Positions 39,301 through 46,946 of a DNA stretch of 64,000 bases are shown here, piece after piece (positions within the stretch are counted from its first letter, which is position 1; every line of letters starts with the position of its first letter). The DNA comes from Brumimicrobium glaciale (lineage in GTDB: Bacteria; Bacteroidota; Bacteroidia; Flavobacteriales_D; Crocinitomicaceae), in the NCBI RefSeq assembly GCF_004152935.1, contig NZ_SETE01000005.1, forward strand, positions 365,736 through 429,735. Direction: 5' to 3'. A model generated the notes under the pieces. The model was not told the origin of the DNA and searched no databases. It saw only the letters and a list, made by a program, of their open reading frames with translations. The position numbers were made by a program, and so were the translations under genes.

Positions 39301-39447
39301 CCCGGCAACAGTCGCCAAAGAGCCTCTATCTTGAGAGTACCTCATACCCTCATCATTTCCTAAAATACTTGGAGTCACCATGGCTGCCGCTGCAATAGCT
39401 ACAACCCCTAATCCTCCCAGAATCAATTTATTTCGCTTCATATTCAT
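36349..39447 (-). CDS. Large T9SS-secreted BNR/VPS10-like beta-propeller protein
   Basis: About 1,032 residues from the ATG at 39447 (MNMKRNKLILGGLGV); an ATG 19 codons upstream is open but precedes the signal sequence and is unlikely. Hydrophobic signal or anchor (about 8-26), then repeated BNR/sortilin-like blades recognisable by S-x-D-x-G-x-T-W and kin (SPDDGATWQLV, SLDDGNTWHKH, SENGGSTWTDV). The last 80 residues (from LELYPNPARYNS to the end NQVENTKFVKM) form a type A C-terminal sorting domain, so it is exported through the type IX system. The target is unknown: adhesin, glycosidase-like or scaffolding roles are possible. Own terminator; monocistronic. Confidence 0.85.
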   Translation of the reverse strand: MNMKRNKLILGGLGVVAIAAAAMVTPSILGNDEGMRYSQDRGSLATVAGSNGFREWVKTTMIDVETGEAIESSKLNQILKQHQVANQTKALSVEWLELGPDNIGGRTRAILTDHVNTNTVWAGGVSGGLFKSENRANNWSRVETFPGGPFISSIAQDAGGNIYVATGSNDEAWDGQGLFVSPDDGATWQLVPGTANFSRINRVAATKSSPVVYFTNSAGLKKYTFGGTVEDVTSYGGNGSKTLAYSIDGKAIVVASINSETWVSTNWGQDFQKVSALGNVNGKITQSGFGRIEYAISTKKSNGTYSIYAATTSSNNQGQWISLDDGNTWHKHTAATPADISNGVIDYRNQGTYNSVVSFDPTDVDRVIVGGIDLHEWKKQINNPPSGGWNKISLWFTSPTSDLYVHADNHELKWDGSNRLFIGNDGGIGVSLDKGQTFYPANRGYNITQFYAFAYDKNGGVIGGTQDNGSLYNNLNNATYQEFRQVSGGDGFTAEISFFNPKVLITSIYYNAFYRSGDGGNTVNNFAPILPGYDVVGGLTSTDHPFHTQFHLGEYYDTDSEDSVIFIPRASYSVGETILVPSRASGDTIEYVTPTIVQYDDTLLYDPSLTVVEYEVEDTSGIIYDLGVYNYAHLPSSSGSTPPVVNDKIEVFVPNGPDTVVVAAVTPYNFYFGSNASGPGVTPFGKDTLRLGVAWDTLTVQDPYQSWFVFSTNKNNGEIWGTRDALRLSATTVKWVRLMDGIGNAGNLDVAFSRDLNNMYVTAGSAVYRLQGLGEVYTSDADFKDKLSIDQSSSATTKVLMRSGSFTGVGVNPNNADDVVAVQGFNGSVYRSSNATSAAPTMTQVGSQNGMAFYDVIIDRDDSNILFAATFAGASMSENGGSTWTDVSDPRFAGVPSYEVRQAWRTFAEGNRVPGKVFLGTFGRGIWSSNAVLNVSSNDPIKDVKKDKPFKLELYPNPARYNSTLVVDLKESNLLDIQFYNISGRLVKRIQKTDAHVGRNEIGFSASELPQGTYILRVQSGNQVENTKFVKM

Positions 39448-39609
39448 AATAATACTTTCGGTTTCACATCTATTCCAAGGCGCCAATTTAAGTAAAAAAT
39501 TCAAATATTTTATAACTTTTTAACGCCTATTTATTCATTTGTAAAATTATAGCCTTTTGACTATGTAATAAACACACTTAATTCAATATTGTTTATTTAA
39601 TATACAACT

Positions 39610-40503
39610 CTATACTTTTTGAGCTTCCGGCATATCAAATATATGTCTTTCAGCGTGGTAAGAGGATCTCACCAAAGGACCAGACTCAACATATCTAAAG
39701 CCCATCTCTATTCCTTTGCGTTTATATTCTTCAAAACGTTCTGGTGTCACAAACTCTGCAACAGGAATATGTTTTTGAGTTGGTTGCAAATACTGTCCTA
39801 AAGTAACTATATCGGTTCCAACGCTTCTTAAATCCTGCATAGATTCAAGAACTTCTTCATGTGTTTCACCAAGTCCCAACATAATTCCAGATTTGGTTCT
39901 CATTCCAGCTTTTTTTATTCTAAACAAAGCTTCTAGGCTTCGGTCATATTTTGCTTGAATTCGAACTTCTTTCGTTAGGCGACGAACTGTTTCAATATTG
40001 TGTGATACAATTTCAGGTGCTACATCAGTAACAATTTTTAGGTTTTCCCATTTCCCAGCAAAGTCAGGCAATAAAGTTTCTAAAGTTGTTTCCGGCGATT
40101 GCTTTCTAATGGCACGAATGGTTTGAGCCCAAATATTAGCGCCACCATCTTTTAAATCGTCACGATCAACTGAAGTAATCACAGCATGCTTCACGCCCAT
40201 CAATTTCACAGAATTCGCTACTCGACCGGGTTCAAAAAGATCTACTTCTTCTGGTCGACCCGTTTGGACTGCACAAAAACCACAAGATCGCGTACAGATG
40301 TTTCCAAGAATCATAAACGTCGCCGTTCCTTCCCCCCAACATTCACCCATATTTGGACAGCTTCCACTTTCGCAAATGGTATGCAATTTGTGCTCATCTA
40401 CAAGTTTTCTAACATTTCTGTATGACTCACCTGTTGGCAATTTTACACGCAACCATTTTGGCTTTTTAATCTTTGTTTTCTTTGGCTCTTCTACTATCGA
40501 CAT
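39610..40503 (-). CDS. lipA: Lipoyl synthase
   Basis: Radical SAM enzyme inserting two sulfurs into octanoyl-protein. 297 residues. Auxiliary cluster cysteines Cys44, Cys49 and Cys55 ([12 protein letters not shown]) and radical SAM cysteines Cys70, Cys74 and Cys77 (CTRSCGFC) are all present, with the RSSYHAE motif near the C-terminus. Needed for pyruvate and 2-oxoglutarate dehydrogenases and glycine cleavage. lipB is not adjacent. Divergent from the OsmC gene; TACTTTTG (40605-40612, minus strand) is a possible distant -7 box. Confidence 0.97.
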   Translation of the reverse strand: MSIVEEPKKTKIKKPKWLRVKLPTGESYRNVRKLVDEHKLHTICESGSCPNMGECWGEGTATFMILGNICTRSCGFCAVQTGRPEEVDLFEPGRVANSVKLMGVKHAVITSVDRDDLKDGGANIWAQTIRAIRKQSPETTLETLLPDFAGKWENLKIVTDVAPEIVSHNIETVRRLTKEVRIQAKYDRSLEALFRIKKAGMRTKSGIMLGLGETHEEVLESMQDLRSVGTDIVTLGQYLQPTQKHIPVAEFVTPERFEEYKRKGIEMGFRYVESGPLVRSSYHAERHIFDMPEAQKV

Positions 40504-40578
40504 TGTGTCTAATTTATTGAAGTTTTTACATTGACATAATGAAATGAATTATTCCATTTACACCGTCAAAGAAAATAC

Positions 40579-40586
40579 TATTTTTG
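40579..40586 (+). promoter_or_regulatory. -7 box upstream of the OsmC gene
   Basis: TATTTTTG, an exact match to TAnnTTTG, 43 bases before the ATG at 40629. No clear -33 element. Confidence 0.35.
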
Positions 40587-40628
40587 TAATATAAATTTCA
40601 CTTGCAAAAGTACGTAATATAAAGGACT

Positions 40629-41033
40629 ATGAAAAAAATAAGCGCTTCCTATTTAGGAGATTTACGAATTTCGACACTTCATCAAAAATCGGGGACAAAA
40701 ATTGAAACTGATGCACCTGTTGATAACAATGGAAAAGGAACACGCTTTTCTCCTACAGATCTTTTGGCAGCAGGTTACCTTAACTGTATGATCACAATAA
40801 TTGGAATATATTGTGATCAAAACGGCCTCACTTTTGCTGGATGCGAAGGAGAAGTAGAAAAGATAATGATTGACAATCCAAGAAGAGTTGGAGGTTTAAA
40901 TATTGTTCTTAACCTTACAGGTAATGATTGGAATGTTAAAGAGAAAAGACGAGTAGAGAACGCAGCAAAGAACTGTCCAGTTGCTAAAAGTGTTTCTCCG
41001 GAGATCAAAATCAATATTGAATTTAATTACTAA
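40629..41033 (+). CDS. OsmC/Ohr family protein
   Basis: 134 residues with the two peroxidatic cysteines of the family, Cys53 in AAGYLNCMITIIG and Cys116 in AAKNCPVAKSV, within the FSPTDLLAAGYL signature. OsmC/Ohr proteins reduce organic hydroperoxides with a thiol donor. This one is of the short OsmC type rather than Ohr. The stop overlaps the start region of the following GH3 gene. Confidence 0.88.
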   Translation: MKKISASYLGDLRISTLHQKSGTKIETDAPVDNNGKGTRFSPTDLLAAGYLNCMITIIGIYCDQNGLTFAGCEGEVEKIMIDNPRRVGGLNIVLNLTGNDWNVKEKRRVENAAKNCPVAKSVSPEIKINIEFNY

Positions 41034-41050
41034 TGTTAAAATTATTACAA

Positions 41051-42157
41051 ATGCGCATTTTTCAAATTACAGCTTTAATATTAATTGCTTTTTCTGCATC
41101 AATAAATGCTCAAGAATCAAAATTTAACCTAACGGATTTTCATACTTACAATTTAGAATTGAATGAAAAAGTTTTAAAACATTTTGATGCTTTAACAGAT
41201 GGTGAAAAAGTAGCTCAATTAATTATGCCCGCAATTGGTCCATATGGTCAAACAGAAGCTACAATAAATCAATTGGTGATTGATAAAAAAATAGGTGGTT
41301 TGTTATTACTGAATGGAACGAAGTCAGAATTTACCACTTGGGTAAAAAAATACAACGACTGGAATCTTGAAATGGGAACTTTACCATTTTTATATAGCGC
41401 AGATGCTGAGGCGAGTTTGGTGAACAGAAAAATCAAAAACTCTACCCCTGTCGCTAAAGCGAATACTTTAAAGACACTAAAAGAGGTTACAGAGGTGGCT
41501 AAGATTATTTCGAAAGACTTAAATGAGATTGGAATTAATTACAATTTCGCACCGGTTGTTGATATGTCACCAAACAAAACTGTTGGTTGGAGAAGTTTCG
41601 GACACGAGCCAGATAGTGTAATACCATGGTCTGATGCATTTATTCAAGAAACGCAGAGACATAATATTATCGCCACTGCGAAACACTTTCCTGGTCACGG
41701 ATATGTTGAGGGAGACACGCACAAAAAACTGGTATATATTAAAGGTGAAATGAAGGAAGTGAAAAATTATCCTCCATTAATTGAAAATGGAGTTGTAAGT
41801 ATTATGATTGCCCATATCGCCGTTGATAATGAGACTCCTTTCAATACTAAAGGAATGCCTGCTTCTATTTCAAAAGAAATTGTTACTGATTTATTGAGAG
41901 ATAGTCTTCAATTTGAAGGATTAATTGTAACCGATGCTATGAATATGTTGGGTGTTTCAACTATTGCTGGTTCAAATGTAAAAGCAATTGATGCTGGAAT
42001 TGATATTCTATTAATGCCATTAAACGCGGCAAAAGCACATGAAGAAATACTAGCAAAGTATATGACTGATAGCGTTTTTAAAGCAAAAGTTGATTTAGCT
42101 TGTAAACGTATTATTCGTGCGAAACTTTGTACTGAAGGTGATTTATTTCCACATTAA
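41051..42157 (+). CDS. Glycoside hydrolase family 3 (NagZ-like beta-N-acetylhexosaminidase)
   Basis: 368 residues from the ATG at 41051, chosen because it begins a signal peptide (MRIFQITALILIAFSASINA). The (beta/alpha)8 barrel has the KHFPGHG loop (211-217) followed by the catalytic Asp222/His224 dyad (GDTH) that marks NagZ-type enzymes, and the nucleophile Asp295 in VTDAMNMLG. No C-terminal beta-lactamase domain is attached. The periplasmic location suggests cleavage of GlcNAc from muropeptides or chitooligosaccharides outside the cytoplasm. It overlaps or abuts the OsmC gene but the functions look unrelated. Confidence 0.88.
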   Translation: MRIFQITALILIAFSASINAQESKFNLTDFHTYNLELNEKVLKHFDALTDGEKVAQLIMPAIGPYGQTEATINQLVIDKKIGGLLLLNGTKSEFTTWVKKYNDWNLEMGTLPFLYSADAEASLVNRKIKNSTPVAKANTLKTLKEVTEVAKIISKDLNEIGINYNFAPVVDMSPNKTVGWRSFGHEPDSVIPWSDAFIQETQRHNIIATAKHFPGHGYVEGDTHKKLVYIKGEMKEVKNYPPLIENGVVSIMIAHIAVDNETPFNTKGMPASISKEIVTDLLRDSLQFEGLIVTDAMNMLGVSTIAGSNVKAIDAGIDILLMPLNAAKAHEEILAKYMTDSVFKAKVDLACKRIIRAKLCTEGDLFPH

Positions 42158-42279
42158 TAATTTCTCGAATTTAAATCTATTCGCTTCACAGAAAATAAAT
42201 TATTTTTAAAATAATTGAAATAAAATGTATCTTTTTTGGCATTGGACAGTCTTCTTTATGAACGATAAAATATAAAGAA

Positions 42280-42387
42280 ATGAATAATTGTAAATGCAGA
42301 AATTGTGAATGTCCGAATTGTAATTGTAAAAACTGCGCAGAAAACAACTGTGCTTGTACAAAGTGTGAATGCAGCAAATGCAACTAA
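42280..42387 (+). CDS. Small cysteine-rich, metallothionein-like peptide (35 residues)
   Basis: A short open frame running from ATG to TAA encodes 35 residues of which 12 are Cys, at positions 4, 6, 9, 11, 14, 16, 19, 24, 26, 29, 31 and 34, in CxC and CxxC spacing (start MNNCKCRNCECPNC). The rest is Asn, Lys, Glu and Ala; there are no aromatic residues, histidine or hydrophobic stretch. This is the composition of a metallothionein, though it matches no class I can name. A hairpin terminator follows at once. The next gene is a SigZ-type sigma factor and a ZIP transporter converges from the far side, which supports a metal role. Expression is not proved by sequence. Confidence 0.75.
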   Translation: MNNCKCRNCECPNCNCKNCAENNCACTKCECSKCN

Positions 42388-42393
42388 ATTTAT

Positions 42394-42421
42394 AAAAGGT
42401 TAGTTTTTCGACTAACCTTTT
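42394..42421 (+). terminator. Hairpin between the cysteine-rich peptide and the sigma gene
   Basis: AAAAGGTTAGT (42394-42404) and its complement (42411-42421), loop of six, then an A/T-rich tail with T5 runs. It could end the peptide transcript or act as an attenuator, because the sigma ATG lies only 16 bases downstream. Confidence 0.8.
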
Positions 42422-42437
42422 ATTTTTATTTTTGAAT

Positions 42438-42956
42438 ATGGAGACTCAATATATATACAACCACTTCAATGAGGAATTATATTTTTTCATTCTCAAGAAA
42501 GTTAAAAACAAGAATATCGCAAATGATGTTTTCCAGAATATATTTTTAAAAATCCATAAGAACCTAGCTCAACTTAAAAGTGAAGAAAAGATAAGGTCAT
42601 GGATCTTCAGGATAGCTAGAAATGAAATTACAAACTATTATAATAAGGAATCTAAATATTTGTCTACAACAGATCAAGAATCCATTAATCCAAACTATCA
42701 GGATATATGTTGTTTTGATAAATTTATAAATGACCTACCTCTGATCTACAAAGAAGTAATTGAACTTATTTATATTGATGGACAAAAACAAAAGGTAATT
42801 GCAAAGTTTTTAGATATAAGTCTAGAAAATGTGAAAGCCAGAACAAGCAGAGCTAAAGATATTTTAAAGAAAAAATTCATGCTATGCTGTAAGTACGAAC
42901 TTGACAAAAATGGGAATTTGAATGGAGAATCTAACTGTTCTGCCTGTGAACTTTAA
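42438..42956 (+). CDS. sigZ: ECF sigma factor, SigZ type, with cysteine-rich tail
   Basis: 172 residues from the ATG at 42438 (a TTG two codons earlier is open). Region 2: YFFILKKVKNKNIANDVFQ, then IRSWIFRIARNEITNYYN; region 4: LPLIYKEVIELIYIDGQKQK and IAKFLDISLENVKARTSRAK. The tail LCCKYELDKNGNLNG with Cys150, Cys151, Cys167 and Cys170 matches the CCHIEADRYGNI end of Bacillus SigZ, which I recall from the family. Cysteines in such tails may bind metal or respond to thiol stress; that is inference. No anti-sigma gene adjoins it. It lies 16 bases after the peptide terminator, so it is either read through or has a promoter inside that short gap. Confidence 0.75.
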   Translation: METQYIYNHFNEELYFFILKKVKNKNIANDVFQNIFLKIHKNLAQLKSEEKIRSWIFRIARNEITNYYNKESKYLSTTDQESINPNYQDICCFDKFINDLPLIYKEVIELIYIDGQKQKVIAKFLDISLENVKARTSRAKDILKKKFMLCCKYELDKNGNLNGESNCSACEL

Positions 42957-42975
42957 CAAATCTCATCTTTACTAT

Positions 42976-43749
42976 TTAAATAGCGAAAATAGCTAAGCCA
43001 ACTCCAATGAGCAGACTAATGAGTTTTATAAAATTGAATTTATGGTTTTCACTCGATTCAAAAATGATTGTAGTTGATATGTGCAAGAACATTCCGACTA
43101 CTACGGCAAGAATTATTTCTAAATTGAACAATGCATTTTGAGCACCAAAATGTCCAACTAACATTCCTAAAGGAGCCATCAAAGCGAAAGCAATCAAAAC
43201 TAGCCATGCTTTTGCCATTTTAAAACCAGAAGCCAACAATAAGGTCATTAATGCAATTGCTACAGGGATTTTGTGTAAGATTATTCCCAAAAGTAAACCT
43301 TGAACCCCTTCCCCTTTTGAATGAGCATGCGCATGGCCGACATGTTCAACATGATCTAAAACCTGTCCTCCTGCTTCTCTCACAAATTGAGCTTCTAAGG
43401 GCATTCCCTCGAAGAAAGAATGAAAACTAAGGGCTATGAATAAAGACCACGGAACTGTACCTTTTGTATCTTTTGCATGAATATGACCATGTTCTATTCC
43501 TCCAGAAAAATATTCAAGAAACAATTGAATAAGAAAACCAAGTAGAATATAATACCCTACTCCTTCAGACCCGTGCGCATATATTTCTGGAATAAAATGA
43601 ATGAATGCGATTGCCAAGAGGAATCCTCCACTTAGAGAAAGCAAAATTTTAATTATTTTCCCTTTGTTTAAGTTCTGTAAAAACACAACTAAACCTCCTC
43701 CTAATAATACGGATCCTACTAAAAGGATAGTTCCCCAAACTAAACTCAT
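42976..43749 (-). CDS. ZIP family divalent-metal transporter
   Basis: 257 residues, about eight membrane helices. The helix-4 metal motif is HSFFEG (110-115) and helix 5 carries HKIPVA (159-164), a variant of HEIPHE in which Glu and the second His are replaced. His-rich loops flank helix 4: HGHIHAKD (87-94) and DHVEHVGHAHAHS (132-144). ZIP proteins move Zn, Fe or Mn into the cytosol. The gene converges with sigZ and overlaps the methyltransferase gene start by four bases. Confidence 0.85.
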   Translation of the reverse strand: MSLVWGTILLVGSVLLGGGLVVFLQNLNKGKIIKILLSLSGGFLLAIAFIHFIPEIYAHGSEGVGYYILLGFLIQLFLEYFSGGIEHGHIHAKDTKGTVPWSLFIALSFHSFFEGMPLEAQFVREAGGQVLDHVEHVGHAHAHSKGEGVQGLLLGIILHKIPVAIALMTLLLASGFKMAKAWLVLIAFALMAPLGMLVGHFGAQNALFNLEIILAVVVGMFLHISTTIIFESSENHKFNFIKLISLLIGVGLAIFAI

Positions 43750-44486
43750 TTCTTCTTAGCGATAATGATCAAACGATCTGATTCTTTTTTATTAAATGGC
43801 GCTAAAGAAAAATCACCATAAATATTTTGAATTTCAAAACCTGTTTTTTCTAATAAAGTTTCAAATTCTTCTTTTTTAATTGCTTGTACTTTTTCTTGAA
43901 AATGGAATTCCTTTCCTTGATCCGTGAAATCAATATTCTTAAAAATATGTTTTCCATCATAAGACTTTGTGATATTAAAATCTATTCCGTCCAAGGTTTT
44001 CACTTCTTTCTCTACAAGGTGATCTAAAGTATAATCAGCATTCATAAAATCAATTACAACAAGCCCCTCTGAAACAAGCATCTTATTAACAGAGTTGAGC
44101 ACTTTTAAATTGTCATCATAATCGTCGAAATAACCAAAGCTTGTAAATAAATTGAAAACAACATCAAAAGTATTTTCTTTATACACCTCTCTCATATCAT
44201 GCGTATCAAAAGAAAGCGTTTCATTTTCAAATGGTTTTGCTTCTTTTATACTGTTAGAAGATAAATCTACTCCAGTAACTTGGAATCCTTTCTTATTTAT
44301 AAATACAGAGTGTCTTCCTTTTCCACATGCAAGGTCTAAGCAATTTACATTTTTCGGTAAATCTAAATAGCCCAGCAAGTTATTGATAAATCTCTCAGCT
44401 TCAGTGAAATCTCTATTTTGATACAAAATATGGTAATAAGAAGTATCAAACCAAGTCTCAAACCATTCACCTTTTAGCTCATCCAT
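43746..44486 (-). CDS. Class I SAM-dependent methyltransferase
   Basis: 246 residues. Rossmann methyltransferase with motif I NCLDLACGKGRHSVFI, motif II VTGVDLSSNSIKEA, acidic loop TFDVVFNLFTSFGYFD and the substrate part with FHFQEKVQAIKKEEFETLL. The substrate is not predictable; similar proteins are often annotated only as methyltransferases. It is co-transcribed with the ZIP gene by a four-base overlap, but a metal link is not implied by its sequence. Confidence 0.85.
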   Translation of the reverse strand: MDELKGEWFETWFDTSYYHILYQNRDFTEAERFINNLLGYLDLPKNVNCLDLACGKGRHSVFINKKGFQVTGVDLSSNSIKEAKPFENETLSFDTHDMREVYKENTFDVVFNLFTSFGYFDDYDDNLKVLNSVNKMLVSEGLVVIDFMNADYTLDHLVEKEVKTLDGIDFNITKSYDGKHIFKNIDFTDQGKEFHFQEKVQAIKKEEFETLLEKTGFEIQNIYGDFSLAPFNKKESDRLIIIAKKK

Positions 44487-44591
44487 TTCAATAATCTTTT
44501 GTTAAAAAAGTAGACAAATGTATTCAATTTAAACCACTCATGCAATAATGTTGCATTATAAAAACGAAATCAAAGAAACATTTTTGAGATA

Positions 44592-44621
44592 TTGCACATA
44601 TGGAACAAAACCATATATTTG
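44592..44621 (+). promoter_or_regulatory. Promoter of the SiaB-SiaC-coaE unit
   Basis: TTG (44592-44594), a 19-base spacer and TATATTTG (44614-44621) match the flavobacterial consensus. Predicted start near 44628, a 22-base leader. Confidence 0.65.
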
Positions 44622-44649
44622 CGATTCATTACTATGAAACTAAAGCTCA

Positions 44650-45207
44650 ATGTCAATTAACTCTATATTTGATCTCTATAAAACCATGGAACGCAATCAT
44701 GCGATGCTTTCATTTAAAGGTTTGGTCACTGCTGATTTATTAGACTCTGTACTTAGAATCACAGAATCTAAGCTTGACCATATTGAGAAATCGACAAAAA
44801 GGCGTAAAAAGGTATATAATATACTTGTAGAATGTCTTCAAAACTTATATCACCACAATGAAAGTGTGATAAAACATGGAGATAATTCAAAAGAGATAAT
44901 GAGCAATTCTTCCATTCTTTGCATTTCTAATCCAGAAGATTATTATGAAATCAAAACGGGGAATTATATAAGTAAAGAGAAAGCCGAAGACTTAGAGTTA
45001 AAGATTAAGAATATCAACAAACTAGACAAGGAAGAGTTAAGAGAATTATATAAGTCTGTTTTAAGTAAAGGACAATTCTCAAGTAAAGGGACAGCTGGTT
45101 TAGGTTTGATAGATATTGCAAGAAAGTCGGGAAATAAGTTAGAGTATAGTTTTATGCCTATTGATAAGAATTATAGTTTCTTTTGTTTAAATGTAAAAAT
45201 CAAGTAA
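44650..45207 (+). CDS. SiaB-type protein kinase (DUF6272)
   Basis: 185 residues. The GHKL-like N-box is VECLQNLYHHNE (about 61-72), and the glycine-rich ATP lid SSKGTAGLGLIDIARKSG follows at about 145-162. In Pseudomonas, SiaB phosphorylates SiaC and a PP2C phosphatase (SiaA) reverses this. Only SiaB and SiaC occur here, five bases apart; SiaA and the diguanylate cyclase SiaD are absent from the window. SiaB-like kinases without SiaD are common in Bacteroidota. Confidence 0.85.
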   Translation: MSINSIFDLYKTMERNHAMLSFKGLVTADLLDSVLRITESKLDHIEKSTKRRKKVYNILVECLQNLYHHNESVIKHGDNSKEIMSNSSILCISNPEDYYEIKTGNYISKEKAEDLELKIKNINKLDKEELRELYKSVLSKGQFSSKGTAGLGLIDIARKSGNKLEYSFMPIDKNYSFFCLNVKIK

Positions 45208-45211
45208 AAAG

Positions 45212-45595
45212 ATGGAAAATATTAACTTAGATGGAACACCTAAAACACCAAGTGTTACTTTCAATTTTGAAAATGGGACTTTAGAAATTCGCGGAAGATC
45301 TATTCCTGAGAATTCTGTTGAGTTTTACAAACCTTTAAACGACTGGATTGAGCAATATGGAGAATCTCCACAACCTGCTACAGTGTTTGATGTTAAGCTA
45401 GAATACTTTAACACATCATCTTCTAAATGTCTACTTGATCTTTTTAAATTATTAGAAAACATTAATAAAAAAGATACTGACGTAAAAGTGAATTGGTATT
45501 TCGAAAAAGATGATGGAGACATAGAAGAAGCAGGAGAGGATTATCAAGCAATAATTCCACTTCCATTTACAATGATTGAAGTAGAAGAGATTTAA
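45212..45595 (+). CDS. SiaC-type regulatory phosphoprotein (DUF1987)
   Basis: 127 residues. N-terminal TPKTPSVTFNFENGTLEIRGRSIPEN and the central LEYFNTSSSKCLLDLF are SiaC signatures. Thr68 lies in FNTSSSK at the same position as the phosphorylated threonine (T68) of P. aeruginosa SiaC. The acidic tail YQAIIPLPFTMIEVEEI is usual. It should be switched by the upstream SiaB; its target here is unknown. Confidence 0.88.
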   Translation: MENINLDGTPKTPSVTFNFENGTLEIRGRSIPENSVEFYKPLNDWIEQYGESPQPATVFDVKLEYFNTSSSKCLLDLFKLLENINKKDTDVKVNWYFEKDDGDIEEAGEDYQAIIPLPFTMIEVEEI

Positions 45596-45600
45596 GAAAC

Positions 45601-46185
45601 GTGAAAAAAATAGGATTAACAGGAGGAATTGGCTCAGGAAAGTCAATAATTTGCAATATTCTTAAAATCATGGGCTACCCTGTTTTTAATTCTGACGATC
45701 AAGCAAAACTTCTTATGACGACTAATAATGCTGTTATTCAACAGATAAAAAACCTATTTGGAGAAGAAGCTTACATTGAAAACACCTTAAATCGTCCTTA
45801 CTTAGCGAGTAAAGTTTTTTATGACGAAAAATTGAAATTAGCATTAAATAAAATTGTTCATCCAGCGGTTAGAGCAGCATTTGACGAATGGGCAATTTTA
45901 CAAAAGAAACCTTTAGTATTTAATGAAGCGGCTATTCTCTATGAAACTGGCGCATACAAAACATTTGATTACACTGTTCTTGTTACTGCACCTGAAGAAA
46001 TTAGAATTGCACGTGTAACGAGCCGAGACAAAACAACCATTGAAGAAGTTGAACAAAGAATGAAAAACCAATGGAAAGATGAAGTCAAAATTGAGATGGC
46101 TTCTTATGTGATCAATAACGATGATACCACTTTAGTTACTCCACAAGTTATTGCAATGCTTAAATATTTCGAAAGCGCTATTTGA
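45601..46185 (+). CDS. coaE: Dephospho-CoA kinase
   Basis: 194 residues with a GTG start at 45601, five bases after the SiaC stop. P-loop GGIGSGKS (8-15), the DDQAKLL lid region and VTAPEEIRIARV. Final step of CoA synthesis. Its position inside the SiaB-SiaC operon is shared by some relatives, but it is housekeeping rather than part of the switch. The last bases overlap the convergent membrane-protein gene by eight. Confidence 0.95.
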   Translation: MKKIGLTGGIGSGKSIICNILKIMGYPVFNSDDQAKLLMTTNNAVIQQIKNLFGEEAYIENTLNRPYLASKVFYDEKLKLALNKIVHPAVRAAFDEWAILQKKPLVFNEAAILYETGAYKTFDYTVLVTAPEEIRIARVTSRDKTTIEEVEQRMKNQWKDEVKIEMASYVINNDDTTLVTPQVIAMLKYFESAI

Positions 46186-46852
46186 TTTCGGTATAATCAT
46201 CAAAATGATCATCGTTTTTATCATCACGTTTTTCATCTGGATATTCGTTATTACTTTTTGTTCTACCAATAAGAATAGTCATAATTGCGTTTACCACCTT
46301 CATAATGACTGATATCATAAAGAAGAATCCAACAATTTTAAATATAAAGCCAAACACTGGAGTATCTTCAATATTCAGAATACTTTCTAAGAACCAATTC
46401 GATATTGCATTTGATGCTAAATAAGGAGCAAAGTAAAATCCTCCAAAAACAACCAAAGCTAAAACCACCACTGCTATTTCGAAGCGAATATCAAAAGCAG
46501 GTTTTATTCTATTCAAAATATCTCCAATTCCAGGAAGATTTGCTTTTCCACGAACAGAGAATAATGATTGACGGTTTTGTTTAGATTGGATTTTTCCAGT
46601 GAAGTAAATAAGTAAAATTAATCCTGCTAGAAGTAGGTCATTCACAAGAACTAATCCACCAGCTTGTTGGACACAAAAGAGGAAAATAACATCCGCTAGA
46701 AAAACATAGCGAATCGTTTTAATGAAGTAAACTTCAAACAATAGTCTAGGTCGACCACCTCTTAAAAGATTAATCCCCGTCATTATTAGCCACCACAAAA
46801 AATTGTATACGGCTAAAATAACACCTATTCGAAAAATAAAATTCAGTAAATC
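46178..46852 (-). CDS. Multi-spanning membrane protein of unknown function
   Basis: About 224 residues from a GTG at 46852; the open frame runs 21 codons further but the family-like start DLLNFIFRIGVILAVYNFLWW favours the GTG. Five hydrophobic segments (about 5-27, 45-65, 72-93, 125-147, 170-198) end in an acidic tail (DEKRDDKNDDHFDDYTEIK). I do not recognise a catalytic motif. It converges with coaE and diverges from the peptidase gene, whose start lies about 95 bases away. Confidence 0.6.
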   Translation of the reverse strand, partial: DLLNFIFRIGVILAVYNFLWWLIMTGINLLRGGRPRLLFEVYFIKTIRYVFLADVIFLFCVQQAGGLVLVNDLLLAGLILLIYFTGKIQSKQNRQSLFSVRGKANLPGIGDILNRIKPAFDIRFEIAVVVLALVVFGGFYFAPYLASNAISNWFLESILNIEDTPVFGFIFKIVGFFFMISVIMKVVNAIMTILIGRTKSNNEYPDEKRDDKNDDHFDDYTEIK

Positions 46853-46946
46853 CACGTTACAAAGTTGTAAAAATAAAATCTTTATATTGATAAGAATACA
46901 AAAAATTCTATACACTTCTTATCTTTACCGCTTATTAAAACAGAAG

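Noticed and set aside
39448..39504. Longer start of the T9SS protein (19 more residues)
   Set aside because: The extra residues precede the signal sequence and have no function there.
42186..42383. His/Leu/Gln-rich open frame on the minus strand over the cysteine-rich peptide
   Set aside because: Antisense image of the TGT/TGC codons; the plus-strand frame has the ATG, stop and terminator.
46803..46946. N-terminal extension of the S46 peptidase
   Set aside because: The signal peptide begins at the ATG at 46947, and the extension overlaps the divergent membrane-protein gene start.
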